Below, one piece after another: positions 38,197-47,197 of a stretch of 64,000 nt of DNA. Source of the stretch: Poriferisodalis sp965205175. GTDB taxonomy: Bacteria; Actinomycetota; Acidimicrobiia; Acidimicrobiales; Poriferisodalaceae. Both the position numbers and the translations under genes were made by a program. A model generated the notes under the pieces. That model made no database searches, was not told the origin of the DNA, and worked only from the letters and a program-made list of their open reading frames with translations. Position 1 is the stretch's first letter, and each line of letters opens with the position of its first letter. Location of the stretch: positions 1,922,001 to 1,986,000 of the forward strand of contig NZ_OZ242038.1 of assembly GCF_965205175.1 (NCBI RefSeq), given 5' to 3'.

Positions 38197-39306
38197 ATGG
38201 GCAAGCGCAGCAGCATTCGTCGACAAGCCGTACCGTCGTGCTTCCGGATCGTGCCGTCGACTGGCGCAAGCGAAGCATCAACGACTGCGGCGCCGGTGCA
38301 GAGCGATCGCCGCCGCGACCGGCTTCGTGAAGCAGAAGCCGAAGCGCAGCAGAACTGGGCTGCGTTGGTCGAGACCCGCGCGCATCTGGCCGAGACGCGG
38401 GAGCGGCTGACTCAGATTTGCGAGGAGCTCGCGGCGAGCCAAGCGGTGGTGGCAGAGCAGCGAGCGCAGATCGCCGAACAGCGCGCCGAGTTCGCGGCGG
38501 CGCGGCAGGCGGGAACCTACTCGAGCAACCGCATCCGTCGGCTCCGGTCCAAGGTGCGTCAGTTGTACCAGGACAACGCAATGCTCTCAGAGCGGCAGCT
38601 CTCGGAGGCGCTGCAGACCGAGCGCCATCTGCGTGAGCGCATTCGCCGGCTGAGGTGCAAGGTGCGTCGGCAATCTCCGCAACTCGCCCAGATTCCCGAG
38701 CTGCAGCGCCTCGCCGCTGAGGTCCCTGAGCTGCGGAAGCGGGTCGCTGAGGTGGCGGCGGTCAATGTGGCCGCACTACAGGCCGCAGCTGCCCAGTCAG
38801 GCCCCCATGGTGCGCTCGCGGGTGCCGTACACAGCGTTGGCAACGCCTTGGAAGCCGCGACTCAGTCTTTGGTGTTGAGCATCCCGGAAGCGGTCGTCAC
38901 CGCCGCAGTCACGGAAATGGATGTCTCGGGCAAGCGAGCGTCCCGCGGCCGGGCCGTCCTCGACGCACTGCGAGCGTTGCAGTGTTACGCCTTGGACGCA
39001 GACCCCGGAGGTGATTTTCGGCACTGGTGCGATCAGGCCTCCGGTGCGGCCTCCTATCCGGCCAATCGGATTGCGATGAATGAGTCGGAGAGCGTGCTGC
39101 AGGACCCAGAGTTGCGCAAGGAGCGGATGTTTCCCGTCGATCCAGTTCTGGAGCCCAGCGGGCAGCAGCTGATGGTCGCGCATATCAGGCTCAGCAACGG
39201 TGCCGCGGCGCCGCGGCTGTACTTCTTTGACGACACTCGCGGACCGACGCGCAAGATCCACATCGGCTACATCGGGCCGCACCTGCCGACAAAGCGGTTC
39301 CAGTGA
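38197..39306 (+). CDS. Coiled-coil protein with conserved C-terminal domain of unknown function
   Basis: 369 residues. Residues 40-185 are a long, Ala/Glu/Arg-rich coiled coil with heptads such as RAQIAEQRAEFAAARQ. The last 110 residues form a compact domain (GGDFRHWCDQAS, RMFPVDPVLEPSGQQLMVAH, KIHIGYIGPHLPT). I recall this type of C-terminus from uncharacterised actinobacterial proteins but cannot name a family. AAGGAG precedes ATG 38197. A TGTCACACCCC element on the same strand lies about 105 bp upstream (38091-38101) with a degenerate hexamer. It closes the defence island, and a DNA-binding or recombination-accessory role is only a guess. Confidence 0.55.
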   Translation: MGKRSSIRRQAVPSCFRIVPSTGASEASTTAAPVQSDRRRDRLREAEAEAQQNWAALVETRAHLAETRERLTQICEELAASQAVVAEQRAQIAEQRAEFAAARQAGTYSSNRIRRLRSKVRQLYQDNAMLSERQLSEALQTERHLRERIRRLRCKVRRQSPQLAQIPELQRLAAEVPELRKRVAEVAAVNVAALQAAAAQSGPHGALAGAVHSVGNALEAATQSLVLSIPEAVVTAAVTEMDVSGKRASRGRAVLDALRALQCYALDADPGGDFRHWCDQASGAASYPANRIAMNESESVLQDPELRKERMFPVDPVLEPSGQQLMVAHIRLSNGAAAPRLYFFDDTRGPTRKIHIGYIGPHLPTKRFQ

Positions 39307-39379
39307 CCAGCGATTCCATTGAGCAGAGCCGGCTTGGGCGGCTTGCTGCTGGCAGCGACCCTGTGGCTACCGTGGCTGC

Positions 39380-41743
39380 GTGACCATCGCTCGGCTCGCG
39401 GTTGAGGACATGCCGATGCTGCGAGGCACTGCTCGCTACACCGCCGATCTGCCGGCACCACCGGGCTGCCTGCACGCAGCGTTCGTGCGCTCGACAGTTG
39501 CCCACGGCGAGCTTCGCCAGGTTGATCTGCGCGAAGCCGAGCGGGCCGCGGGAGTCGTCGCAGCCTTCGACGCTGCCGGTCTTGGATTGGAACCGCTGGA
39601 GTACTACCGAGCGACCACGGTGGGCGGGAAGATGGCTCGCCCGCTGCTGGCAGACGGTCGCGTGCGGTTCGTCGGCGAGCCCGTCGCTGTGCTGCTGGCG
39701 AACTCGCCCGCACAGGCGCTCGACGCTGCCGAGCTGGTCACCACCGACATCAACGTGCTGCCGGCCGTCATCGACCCCGAGCGGGCCGCAGCGGACGATG
39801 TGCTGCTGTTCGGAGACGCAGGCACGAACGTGGTTCGACCGCTCGATCCGCTCGACGGCGGCGGCTTCGTGTCGCCACCGACGGCGCTCGGCGATTCAAC
39901 ATCGGCACCGCCCGCTGCAGCCGATGAGGACCCGTGCGCCGGCGCACACTGCGTGGTGGAGCTGGCGTGCGAGAACCACCGGGTCACCTCGCTGCCGATC
40001 GAGCCCTGCGCCGTCGTCGCCTCGCCATTCGAGTCGATCCGGGGCACGCCGCTGGCCGACGGCGCGTCGCCCGACTGCGAGATCGACATCTGGAGCACCG
40101 GCCAAGGCGTACACAGCGCGCCGTACCTGTACCGCCGGCTACTGGGCGTGCCGCTCAGCGCGCTGCGCGTCCGCGAGCCTCACGTCGGCGGCGGCTTCGG
40201 CGGACGCGGCGACCCGATGCCGGAGTTCTTCGTGGTGGCGCGGGCTGCTCAGCTTCTCGGTCGCCCCGTGCGCTGGGTGCAGAGCCGCCAAGAGCAGTTC
40301 GTCTCCATGCCCTACGGGCGCGGCCAGCGCCACCGCATCCGCATGGGCTTCGACGCCGAGGGACGCATCGTGGGGCTCGACTCAGTCATGTGGTGCGACG
40401 CAGGCGCCTACCCGCACATGGCGCCGATGCTGGCGGCTGCCAGCTACCGCCAGAGCACCGGCATGTACCGAGTGCCGCGGCTGCGCTACCGCTACGGCGC
40501 CGCCGTCACGAACACGCCACCTACCGGCGCCTACCGCGGCGCAGGCCAGCCCGAAGTGAACGCCGCGCTCGAACGCGCCATTGACGCAGGGGCTCGCCGG
40601 CTCGGCCTCGACCCTGTCGAGATCCGCCGCCGCAATCTGCTGCGCAGCGACGAGCTGCCGTATGACACCGGCACCGGCATCACCATCGACAGCGGCGATC
40701 CGCTTCGGGCACTCCAAGCTGCGCAGACGCTCATCGACGCACCGCGCCGGCAGGCACTGGCCGTGCAGCGACGGGCAACCGGTGACACTGCAGCGTTGAT
40801 CGGCGTCGGCTACGGGTGCTACAGCCAGACCGCAGGCAGCGGCGACGACCCCGATTATGCATCGCTGGAGCTGCAGCCCGACGGCACGGTGCTGGTGACC
40901 TGCGGCAGCCACGGTCACGGCCAAGGCCATCACAGCTTGTGGGCTCAGATCGTCAGCACCGGCGTCGGCATCAGTGCAGAGGCCGTGCAGGTGAACGACG
41001 CAGACTCGGCAGCTTCATCGCACGGTGGGGTCACCGGAGGATCGCGCACGGCCTCGGTGCTCGGCAGCCAGATTGCCGCGGCCGCTGCCGAGCTGCGGCA
41101 CCGCATCTGCGAGATCGCCGGCGATCTGCTCGAAGCCGGCGCGGACGACGTCAAGCTGACCTCGAACGGCGCGCATGTCGCGGGAGTGCCGTCACGACTG
41201 GTCGGCTGGCCCGACATTGCCGCTGCTTCGCCGCAGGGCATCAGCGCAACCGTCACCCAGCGCCGCAGCGGCCCCACCCACCCCTACGGCACGCACGCCG
41301 CAGCAGTCGAAGTGGATGCCGAGACCGGTCAGGTCACGCTGGCGGCATTCGCCGCAGTGGACGACTGCGGCCGCGTGTTGGACGATGCCTCCACGCAGGG
41401 CCAGCAGCACGGGGGAGCGGTAGCCGGCATCTCCCAAGCGCTGATGGAAGCTGCGCACTGGGACCCGGACGGCACGCCGCGCACCACCACGCTGGCCGAT
41501 TACCCGATTCCCGCAGCCGCCGACATGCCGCGTATCGACACGGCACGGCTCGGCATCCCGACCGGCCGCAACGAGCTGGGCACTCGGGGCATCGGCGAGA
41601 ACGGCGCCATCGCCGCACCGCCGGCTGTGCAGAACGCGGTCATCGACGCAGTAGCGCACCTCGGCGTGACCGACATCGACATGCCGCTCACGCCACAGCG
41701 CGTCTGGGAGGCCATTCGTTCCGCGCAGGCCGTGACCGGCTGA
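39380..41743 (+). CDS. Xanthine dehydrogenase-family molybdenum-binding subunit, second copy
   Basis: 787 residues. MLRGTARYTADL and CLHAAFVRSTVAHGEL (hammerhead domain), HVGGGFGGRGDPMPEF, TGAYRGAGQPEV (form II-like loop with Q for R) and LGTRGIGENGAI with the catalytic Glu. Distinct in sequence from the gene at 17363, so an old paralogue. Again no FAD or iron-sulfur subunit genes are adjacent. GTG 39380 follows TACCGT at 6 nt, a leaderless arrangement. Substrate unknown (an aldehyde or N-heterocycle by family). Confidence 0.82.
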   Translation: MTIARLAVEDMPMLRGTARYTADLPAPPGCLHAAFVRSTVAHGELRQVDLREAERAAGVVAAFDAAGLGLEPLEYYRATTVGGKMARPLLADGRVRFVGEPVAVLLANSPAQALDAAELVTTDINVLPAVIDPERAAADDVLLFGDAGTNVVRPLDPLDGGGFVSPPTALGDSTSAPPAAADEDPCAGAHCVVELACENHRVTSLPIEPCAVVASPFESIRGTPLADGASPDCEIDIWSTGQGVHSAPYLYRRLLGVPLSALRVREPHVGGGFGGRGDPMPEFFVVARAAQLLGRPVRWVQSRQEQFVSMPYGRGQRHRIRMGFDAEGRIVGLDSVMWCDAGAYPHMAPMLAAASYRQSTGMYRVPRLRYRYGAAVTNTPPTGAYRGAGQPEVNAALERAIDAGARRLGLDPVEIRRRNLLRSDELPYDTGTGITIDSGDPLRALQAAQTLIDAPRRQALAVQRRATGDTAALIGVGYGCYSQTAGSGDDPDYASLELQPDGTVLVTCGSHGHGQGHHSLWAQIVSTGVGISAEAVQVNDADSAASSHGGVTGGSRTASVLGSQIAAAAAELRHRICEIAGDLLEAGADDVKLTSNGAHVAGVPSRLVGWPDIAAASPQGISATVTQRRSGPTHPYGTHAAAVEVDAETGQVTLAAFAAVDDCGRVLDDASTQGQQHGGAVAGISQALMEAAHWDPDGTPRTTTLADYPIPAAADMPRIDTARLGIPTGRNELGTRGIGENGAIAAPPAVQNAVIDAVAHLGVTDIDMPLTPQRVWEAIRSAQAVTG

Positions 41744-41821
41744 GGCAGCCGCTTCCGGGCACACCCGTCGGAGGGCGGCAATGGCAATACAGTGGCTGCT
41801 CGCGTGGCCGAGGAGGCAGAC

Positions 41822-43117
41822 ATGGTCGAGCCGGACTTCTTGCACTTCGACACGCTGGCGTTGCACGCGGGCCAGCAGCCCGACCCCACGACGGGCGCTC
41901 GCGCAGTGCCGATCTACCAGACGACCTCGTTCAGCTTCACAGACACCGACCATGCCGCAAGCCTGTTCAACCTGGAGATACCGGGCCACATCTACAGCCG
42001 CATCTCCAATCCGACTGTGGCCGTGCTGGAGGAGCGGATCGCCGCGCTCGAAGGGGGAGTCGGCGCAGTGTGTACCGCCAGCGGCATGGCGGCGTTCCAC
42101 CTCGCGTGCGCCACGATCGCCTCGGCTGGGGACCACATCGTGGCCAGCCGCAACATCTACGGCGGCACCCACAACATCCTCAGCCTGACGCTGCCCCGCT
42201 TCGGCATCACTACCACCTTCGTGGACCCACGCGACCTGGAGGCGTGGCGCAGCGCCATCGAGTCCAACACCAAGGTGCTGTTCGCCGAGACGCTGGGCAA
42301 CCCGGGCATCGAAGTGCTTGACGTGCCCGCCGTGGCCGCCGTGGCGCACGAGGCCGGCCTGCCGCTGATGCTGGACGCCACCTTCACCACGCCGCACCTG
42401 ATGCGGCCCATCGAACTGGGCGCAGACATCGTGATGCACAGCGCCACCAAGTTCCTCGGCGGGCACGGCATCGCCATCGGAGGCGTCGTGGTGGACGGCG
42501 GGCGCTTCGACTGGGCCGCATCGGGCAAGTTCCCGACGCTGAGCGAGCCGTACGCGGGCTACCACGGCATCGCCTTCGCCGACGAATACGGGCCACAGGC
42601 GCTCTCGATGCGAGCACGAGCCGAGGGACTGCGCGACTTCGGCGCGGCCATGAGCCCGGCGGTGGCGTTCCACTTGCTGCAAGGAGTCGAGACGCTCCCG
42701 CTGCGCATGGACCGCCATGTTGCCAACACCGAGGCGGTCGTGGAGTTCCTCGCCGCCCACGACGCCGTGAGCTGGGTGAGCCACCCCTCGGTGCCCACGC
42801 ACCCCGACCACGAGCTCGCCCAGCGCCTGCTGCCCAAGGGCGCTGGCGCGATCCTGAGCTTCGGCATCGAAGGCGGTCGCGACGCAGGAAGGCGCTTCAT
42901 CGAAGCGGTGCGGCTGGCGTCACATCTCGCGAACGTGGGCGACGCCAAGACGCTGGTGATCCATCCCGCTAGCACCACCCACCAGCAGATGAGCGCCGAC
43001 GATCTGGCCGCGGCCGGTGTCGGCGAGGACTTGGTGCGGCTCTCGGTGGGCCTCGAGCACCCCGGCGACATCATCTCGGACCTGTCCCGAGCACTGCGGG
43101 CCTCCCAGAAAGGCTGA
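41822..43117 (+). CDS. metY: O-acetylhomoserine sulfhydrylase-type PLP enzyme
   Basis: 431 residues, as usual for MetY. FDTLALHAGQQPDPTTGARA, PIYQTTSFSF, YSRISNPTVAVLEERIAALEGG-type opening, SGMAAFHLA, and the PLP lysine in MHSATKFLGGHG (near residue 208). It replaces the acetyl or succinyl group of activated homoserine with sulfide to make homocysteine. ATG 41822 has GAGGAGG upstream. The next gene starts 5 bp after the stop and could be metX by position, but its sequence is a generic alpha/beta hydrolase. Confidence 0.85.
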   Translation: MVEPDFLHFDTLALHAGQQPDPTTGARAVPIYQTTSFSFTDTDHAASLFNLEIPGHIYSRISNPTVAVLEERIAALEGGVGAVCTASGMAAFHLACATIASAGDHIVASRNIYGGTHNILSLTLPRFGITTTFVDPRDLEAWRSAIESNTKVLFAETLGNPGIEVLDVPAVAAVAHEAGLPLMLDATFTTPHLMRPIELGADIVMHSATKFLGGHGIAIGGVVVDGGRFDWAASGKFPTLSEPYAGYHGIAFADEYGPQALSMRARAEGLRDFGAAMSPAVAFHLLQGVETLPLRMDRHVANTEAVVEFLAAHDAVSWVSHPSVPTHPDHELAQRLLPKGAGAILSFGIEGGRDAGRRFIEAVRLASHLANVGDAKTLVIHPASTTHQQMSADDLAAAGVGEDLVRLSVGLEHPGDIISDLSRALRASQKG

Positions 43118-43121
43118 TGCC

Positions 43122-43967
43122 GTGACGCTGCAAGGCACGACACCGAGCAGTGCGTTCCGGCTGCAGGTCCGCGGCCAAGCGGTAGGCGTTGCCACCGGCG
43201 GCGCGGTGCCCGACCCTGTGTCGGCGGCAGCGGCACCGGTGGTGGTGCTCGTACACGGGGCTGGCATGGACCGCACGGTGTGGCAGCAGCAGACGCGCTG
43301 GCTGGCGCACCACGGCTACACACCGCTGGCGGTTGACTTGCCAGGTCACGGCAACAGCGGCGGCGAGCCGCTGACCTCGGTGGCGGACATGTCGGAGTGG
43401 CTCAGCGAAGCGGTCACCGCGGTGGGGGAACGGCTGGCGTGCGAGCAGGTGCGCTTGGTCGGCCACTCGATGGGCTCGCTCGTCTGCACCGAGACTGCTG
43501 CTGCCGATCATCGTCGCGTCGCCCGGCTGGTGCTGATGGGCACGGCCGCCACGATGCCGGTGCATCCGACATTGCTGGGCGCTGCCCAAGCGAACGAGCG
43601 GCTGGCGCCGGAACTGATGACCGCATGGGGACACGGCAGTCGGGCGCACATCGCCACCAACCCCACTCCTGGACTGTGGATGGCCGGAGGAGCGGTCGCC
43701 TTGCTGGAGCGGGCCCGCAATGGGGTCATCCACATCGACCTGCGTGCTTGCGCTGCCTACGAGGCGGGTGATGCCGCGGCTCGTGTCCGGTGCCCGGCGA
43801 CGGTCGTGGTCGGCAGCGAGGACAAGATGACGCCGCCCCGCGCGGCTGCACCGCTGATTGCCGATTTCGCGGACTGCGACGTCGTTCACCTGCAGGGCGC
43901 GGGCCACATGATGATGAACGAGGATCCGGCCGGCGTCCGGTCCGCGCTCGCCACCGCACTGGCCTAG
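43122..43967 (+). CDS. Alpha/beta hydrolase
   Basis: 281 residues. VVVLVHGAGMDRTVWQQQ (oxyanion loop), LPGHGNSGG, the nucleophile elbow VGHSMGSLV, an acid in VGSEDKMTPP and the histidine in LQGAGHMMMNEDP make a complete Ser-Asp-His triad. GTG start 5 bp after MetY with AAAGG upstream, so the two are one operon. Much shorter than homoserine acetyltransferase and lacking its signature, so a hydrolase of unknown substrate. Confidence 0.75.
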   Translation: MTLQGTTPSSAFRLQVRGQAVGVATGGAVPDPVSAAAAPVVVLVHGAGMDRTVWQQQTRWLAHHGYTPLAVDLPGHGNSGGEPLTSVADMSEWLSEAVTAVGERLACEQVRLVGHSMGSLVCTETAAADHRRVARLVLMGTAATMPVHPTLLGAAQANERLAPELMTAWGHGSRAHIATNPTPGLWMAGGAVALLERARNGVIHIDLRACAAYEAGDAAARVRCPATVVVGSEDKMTPPRAAAPLIADFADCDVVHLQGAGHMMMNEDPAGVRSALATALA

Positions 43968-44106
43968 CCCGACCCCGGGCACACTCGGTCTGGCGGTGCC
44001 GTCTGCCGACGGGTGCGGCCGCTCACGCGTGCGCGTCGCCGGCGCGAGTGCCATCATGTGAAGACGACAACACGATCCGGCACGCGACCTGCAGGAGGCA
44101 TCGGAC

Positions 44107-44646
44107 ATGGCAGTCGAGCGATTTCCCGTGGAGTCCTCGCACATCTTGATGTTCGCGAGGGCGATCGGCGACACGAACCCGATCTACAGCGATCCGCAGT
44201 ACGCGGCCGGCACCGAGGTCGGCTCGATCATCGCGCCGCCCACCTTCGCGCAGTCCAGTGCGCAGTTCGATCCGGACTACTTCCTGCGGCCCAAGCCCGA
44301 CAAGAAGTGGTTCGGCAGCGGCCGCACCGCATCGGGCACGCTCGTGCGCGACCTTTCCGAGGCAGACGGCGAAGACGTTGCAGACGAGCGGGAAGGCGAC
44401 AAGCAATCCGGCGCTGCTGCGGGCGGCCTCCACGCCGAACAGCATTTCACTTACCACCGGCACCTCAAGCCCGGCGACGTGCTGCACACGGTCACCTACG
44501 ACGGCGAGAGGTGGGAGAAGCAGTCCAAGCGGGCAGGAATCCTGAAGTTCTCCGAATCGGTCACCGAGTACCGCGACGAGGACGACGAGCTGGTCATCAC
44601 GGCCAAAGGCGTCGGTGTCGTCACCGAGAAGGTCATCGACGGCTGA
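44107..44646 (+). CDS. MaoC N-terminal (FAS1-type) dehydratase, HadA/HadC-like
   Basis: 179 residues with one hot-dog fold: ARAIGDTNPIYSDPQYA, APPTFAQSSAQF, then HAEQHFTYHRHLKPGDVL and KFSESVTEYRDEDDELV. In mycobacteria such HadA/C-like subunits pair with a HadB-like subunit to form a (3R)-hydroxyacyl dehydratase; the HadB-like partner is the next gene. An Asp/Glu/Gly-rich insert of about 25 residues lies in the middle. AGGAGG is 8 nt from ATG 44107. Confidence 0.8.
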   Translation: MAVERFPVESSHILMFARAIGDTNPIYSDPQYAAGTEVGSIIAPPTFAQSSAQFDPDYFLRPKPDKKWFGSGRTASGTLVRDLSEADGEDVADEREGDKQSGAAAGGLHAEQHFTYHRHLKPGDVLHTVTYDGERWEKQSKRAGILKFSESVTEYRDEDDELVITAKGVGVVTEKVIDG

Positions 44647-44716
44647 GCCGGCGTCTCAGCGCACCTCAGAATCCAGAACGGCACTCAGACCGGGCACACA
44701 GACAAGGCACACAGAC

Positions 44717-45139
44717 ATGGCACTCAGCGCATCGCAGCTCAACATCGGCGACAGCTACTCCGAGCAGATCGTCGACGACCTCACCCGCACCCAGATCGTT
44801 CAGTACGCGGGCGCATCAGGCGACTACAACCCGGTCCACACCGACGAGAAGTTCGTCACCGAGGTGGCGGGCTACCCCACGGTGTTCGCGCACGGCATGC
44901 TCACCATGGGCATGACCGGCCGCATGGTCACCAACTTCGTGGGCGACGGCCGCCTCACCTACTACGGCGTGCGGTTCACGAGTCAGGTGTGGCCCGGCGA
45001 CACGCTCACCGCGAAGGCCGAGGTTGCCGCGATCCGTGACGAGGACGGCGACAAGCTGGTGGACCTCACGATCACCACCACCAACCAGGACGATCGAGCG
45101 GTCCTCACCGGCCAGGCCACCGCCCGCCTCGACGACTGA
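44717..45139 (+). CDS. MaoC-type dehydratase, HadB-like
   Basis: 140 residues. The hydratase signature is complete: YAGASGDYNPVHTDEKF with the catalytic Asp and His, and PTVFAHGMLTMGMTGRM. Together with the preceding gene it would form a heterodimeric (3R)-hydroxyacyl-ACP/CoA dehydratase. The 70-bp gap holds repeated CAGAC/GGCAC motifs but no clear new promoter. Confidence 0.83.
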   Translation: MALSASQLNIGDSYSEQIVDDLTRTQIVQYAGASGDYNPVHTDEKFVTEVAGYPTVFAHGMLTMGMTGRMVTNFVGDGRLTYYGVRFTSQVWPGDTLTAKAEVAAIRDEDGDKLVDLTITTTNQDDRAVLTGQATARLDD

Positions 45140-45189
45140 GCCCCCGACGACTGAGTGTCGCTCCGGCGCTTTGCCCGCTGGGCGCTGTG

Positions 45190-46446
45190 CTAGCTCTTCG
45201 CTCTTTGAGCGAAGCCGAACAGCTTGCCCGCCACCTTGCGGATCTGGATCTCCTCTGAGCCTTCGGTGATGCGGTACCGGCGGTGGTGCCGGTAGATGTG
45301 TTCGAAGGGCATGTGGCGGCCGTAGCCGTTGCCGCCGCAGCTCTGCATCGCCCGATCCGCTGCGTCACAGCAGAAGCGATTTCCCCGGTAGTTGCACATC
45401 GCCACCTTGTCGGTGATCTCCATGTGGTCTACGCCTTCGTCCATCTCCCATGCCGTCTTCCAGATCAGCGCTCGGATCATCTCCGCTTCGGTGTACAGCT
45501 CGGCCAGCGGGAACTGGATGGCTTGGTTCTGCGCCAGCGGCTTGCCGAACGTGGTGCGGTTCTTCACGTACTCCACGGCCACGTCGATGCAGTGCAGGCC
45601 CGCTCCCACCGACGACGCCGCCTGGCGGATCCGGTTCTCGTGTACGAACAGCTGCGCCGTCTGCAGGCCGCGGCCCTCGTCGCCCAGGATGTCGTCGTCG
45701 CTCACCCGCACGTCGGTCAGCCGGACATGGGCGTGGTCGGTCGGCATGTTGAAGGTCCACATGAACTTCTCGACCGCGAAGCCCGGCGTGTCCACCGGCA
45801 CGATGAAGCAGGTGATGCCGTGGCCGTCGCCGGGGCTGCCTGAGGTACGGGCGAAGATGTAGTCGTGGGTGGCGTGATGCAGGCCTGTGTTCCAGTACTT
45901 CTCGCCGTTGATGACCCACTCGTCGCCGTCACGCACCGCGGCGGTCTCCATCCAGGTGGCATCGGAGCCGTGCAGCGGCTCGGTCAAGCCGAATCCGATG
46001 CGCGCAGCGCCCTCGAGCATTCTCGGGATCCAGTACTCCTGCTGGGCCGCTGAGCCGTAGCGTTCCATCATCAGCACCGTCGGAAAGTTGCCGATGATCG
46101 AGTTCTCGTTCTGCAGGTCGTTGTGCAGCCCCAGGCCACGGCGGGCGAGATGCTCCCGGATGACGGCCATGCCCAAGTTGGTGCCGTCGCTGCCACCGAA
46201 ACGCTTGGGCAGCTGCCAGCGCAGGAACCCCGCCTTGTCGGCTTCTGCGCGCATGCGGCCCAGCAGTGCTTCCCACTCCGCGTTGGGCAGCCCGTCGCGG
46301 TGCCAGTCGGTGCGCGAGTCCTCGCGGCGGTGGTCGAAGAAGCGGATGTTGTCGTTCTCGGCTTCGATGGGCTTGATGACGTCGTCGATGAATGCGTCCA
46401 GGTCGTCGAGCAGTGCCGCGATGTCTGCCGGGATGGTGAAGTCCAT
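45190..46446 (-). CDS. Acyl-CoA dehydrogenase
   Basis: 418 residues. GFGLTEPLHGSDATWMETAA, the FAD-binding WVINGEKYWNTG, ITCFIVPVDTPGF, RTTFGKPLAQNQAIQFPLAE and the C-terminal QSCGGNGYGRHMPFEHIYRHHR and TEGSEEIQIRKVAGK elements give the full N-M-C domain order. It oxidises an acyl-CoA to the 2-enoyl-CoA, passing electrons to ETF; the acyl group is unknown. ATG 46446 is preceded at 7 nt by TAGGTT (leaderless). Divergent from the DsbA-like selenoprotein candidate. Confidence 0.88.
   Translation of the reverse strand: MDFTIPADIAALLDDLDAFIDDVIKPIEAENDNIRFFDHRREDSRTDWHRDGLPNAEWEALLGRMRAEADKAGFLRWQLPKRFGGSDGTNLGMAVIREHLARRGLGLHNDLQNENSIIGNFPTVLMMERYGSAAQQEYWIPRMLEGAARIGFGLTEPLHGSDATWMETAAVRDGDEWVINGEKYWNTGLHHATHDYIFARTSGSPGDGHGITCFIVPVDTPGFAVEKFMWTFNMPTDHAHVRLTDVRVSDDDILGDEGRGLQTAQLFVHENRIRQAASSVGAGLHCIDVAVEYVKNRTTFGKPLAQNQAIQFPLAELYTEAEMIRALIWKTAWEMDEGVDHMEITDKVAMCNYRGNRFCCDAADRAMQSCGGNGYGRHMPFEHIYRHHRRYRITEGSEEIQIRKVAGKLFGFAQRAKS
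45196..45214. terminator. Hairpin between convergent genes
   Basis: CTTCGCTC-TTT-GAGCGAAG, a perfect 8-bp stem with a 3-nt loop. It lies 56 bp after the HadB-like stop and overlaps the last codons of the convergent acyl-CoA dehydrogenase gene. No T-run follows on either strand, so termination is only suggested. Confidence 0.35.
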
Positions 46447-46530
46447 GCGCGGCAACCTACCGGGCCGCCCCCTGGCGCCGCCGCGCTGACGGTCGACGGT
46501 GTGCGAGGATGACGGGCGGAGGTGAGCGCC

Positions 46531-47142
46531 ATGTCGATGCCGACTGCGATGTCCGTGCTGGTGTGGTCCGACTACCTGTGACCGTGGTGCCACTTGGCAC
46601 GGGCCCGGGCGGTCCGTCTGGCTGAACGGCACCGCCTCGATATCACCTGGCTCGCGTACGAGATCCATCCCGAAGTGCCGGCGGAGGGCATCGAGGTCCG
46701 CAGCGGATTCGATCGGGTAGCGTCGCTTGCCGAGGCCGAGGGCATTGCGTTCGTGGCGCCCCAGCGCCTGCGCAACAGTGCCAAGGCGCACCAGGCAGCG
46801 CTGGCCGTGGAGCACGCTGATCCCGATGCGGCCGAGCGCTACCACGACCGGCTCTATGGGGCCTACTGGGAGGAAGAGCTGGACGTCAGCGATCCAGAGG
46901 TGCTGGTGGGCTTGGCGTCCGACGTGGCCATCGACCCCGATGTGCTGCGCCGAGCGGTTGTCCATGACGAGCTGCTGCCTGCGCTGCGAGCCTCGATGGC
47001 GCGGGCGCACGAGTGGGGCATCAGTGCCACTCCGAGCTGGCTGTTCGACGGCCGCCTCGTGGTGCCTGGCGCTCAGGACGCCGAGTTCATGGCGGACGTC
47101 ATCAGGCGTCTGCGTGAGCGCCCGGTGCCCGACGCGCATTGA
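46531..47142 (+). CDS. DsbA/FrnE-like thiol oxidoreductase with in-frame TGA at the catalytic cysteine: candidate selenoprotein (UxxC)
   Basis: 203 residues if TGA at 46579-46581 (codon 17) is read as selenocysteine. The N-terminus reads VLVWSDYL-U-PWCHLARARA; in DsbA/FrnE relatives this is the D-Y-x-C-P-W-C-Y/H active site, so the TGA replaces exactly the first redox cysteine and leaves U-P-W-C. Downstream the frame is intact and typical (EIHPEVPAEGIEV, AHEWGISATPSWLFDG with the cis-Pro region). A strong GGAGGTGA at 46518-46525 drives ATG 46531, upstream of the TGA, so initiation after it (TTG 46594) is unlikely and would lose the active site. A SECIS-like hairpin follows. No signal peptide: cytoplasmic. 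Confidence 0.75.
46605..46621 (+). promoter_or_regulatory. Putative bacterial SECIS hairpin
   Basis: CCGGGC-GGTCC-GTCTGG: six base pairs (two of them G-U) closing a 5-nt loop that begins GGUC, as in the E. coli fdhF SECIS. The loop starts 29 nt after the TGA, within the usual bacterial range of about 16-37 nt. A competing hairpin (GTGCC-ACTT-GGCAC, 46587-46600) lies just before it. Confidence 0.5.
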
Positions 47143-47197
47143 GCACGGTGCCGCCGGGTTGGCTCAGTCGCCGGGCTTGATTGGTCGCCGGGCTGGC

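Noticed and set aside
43122..43967. Homoserine O-acetyltransferase (metX) next to metY
   Set aside because: Only 281 residues and lacking the MetX signature around the nucleophile; it is a generic alpha/beta hydrolase.
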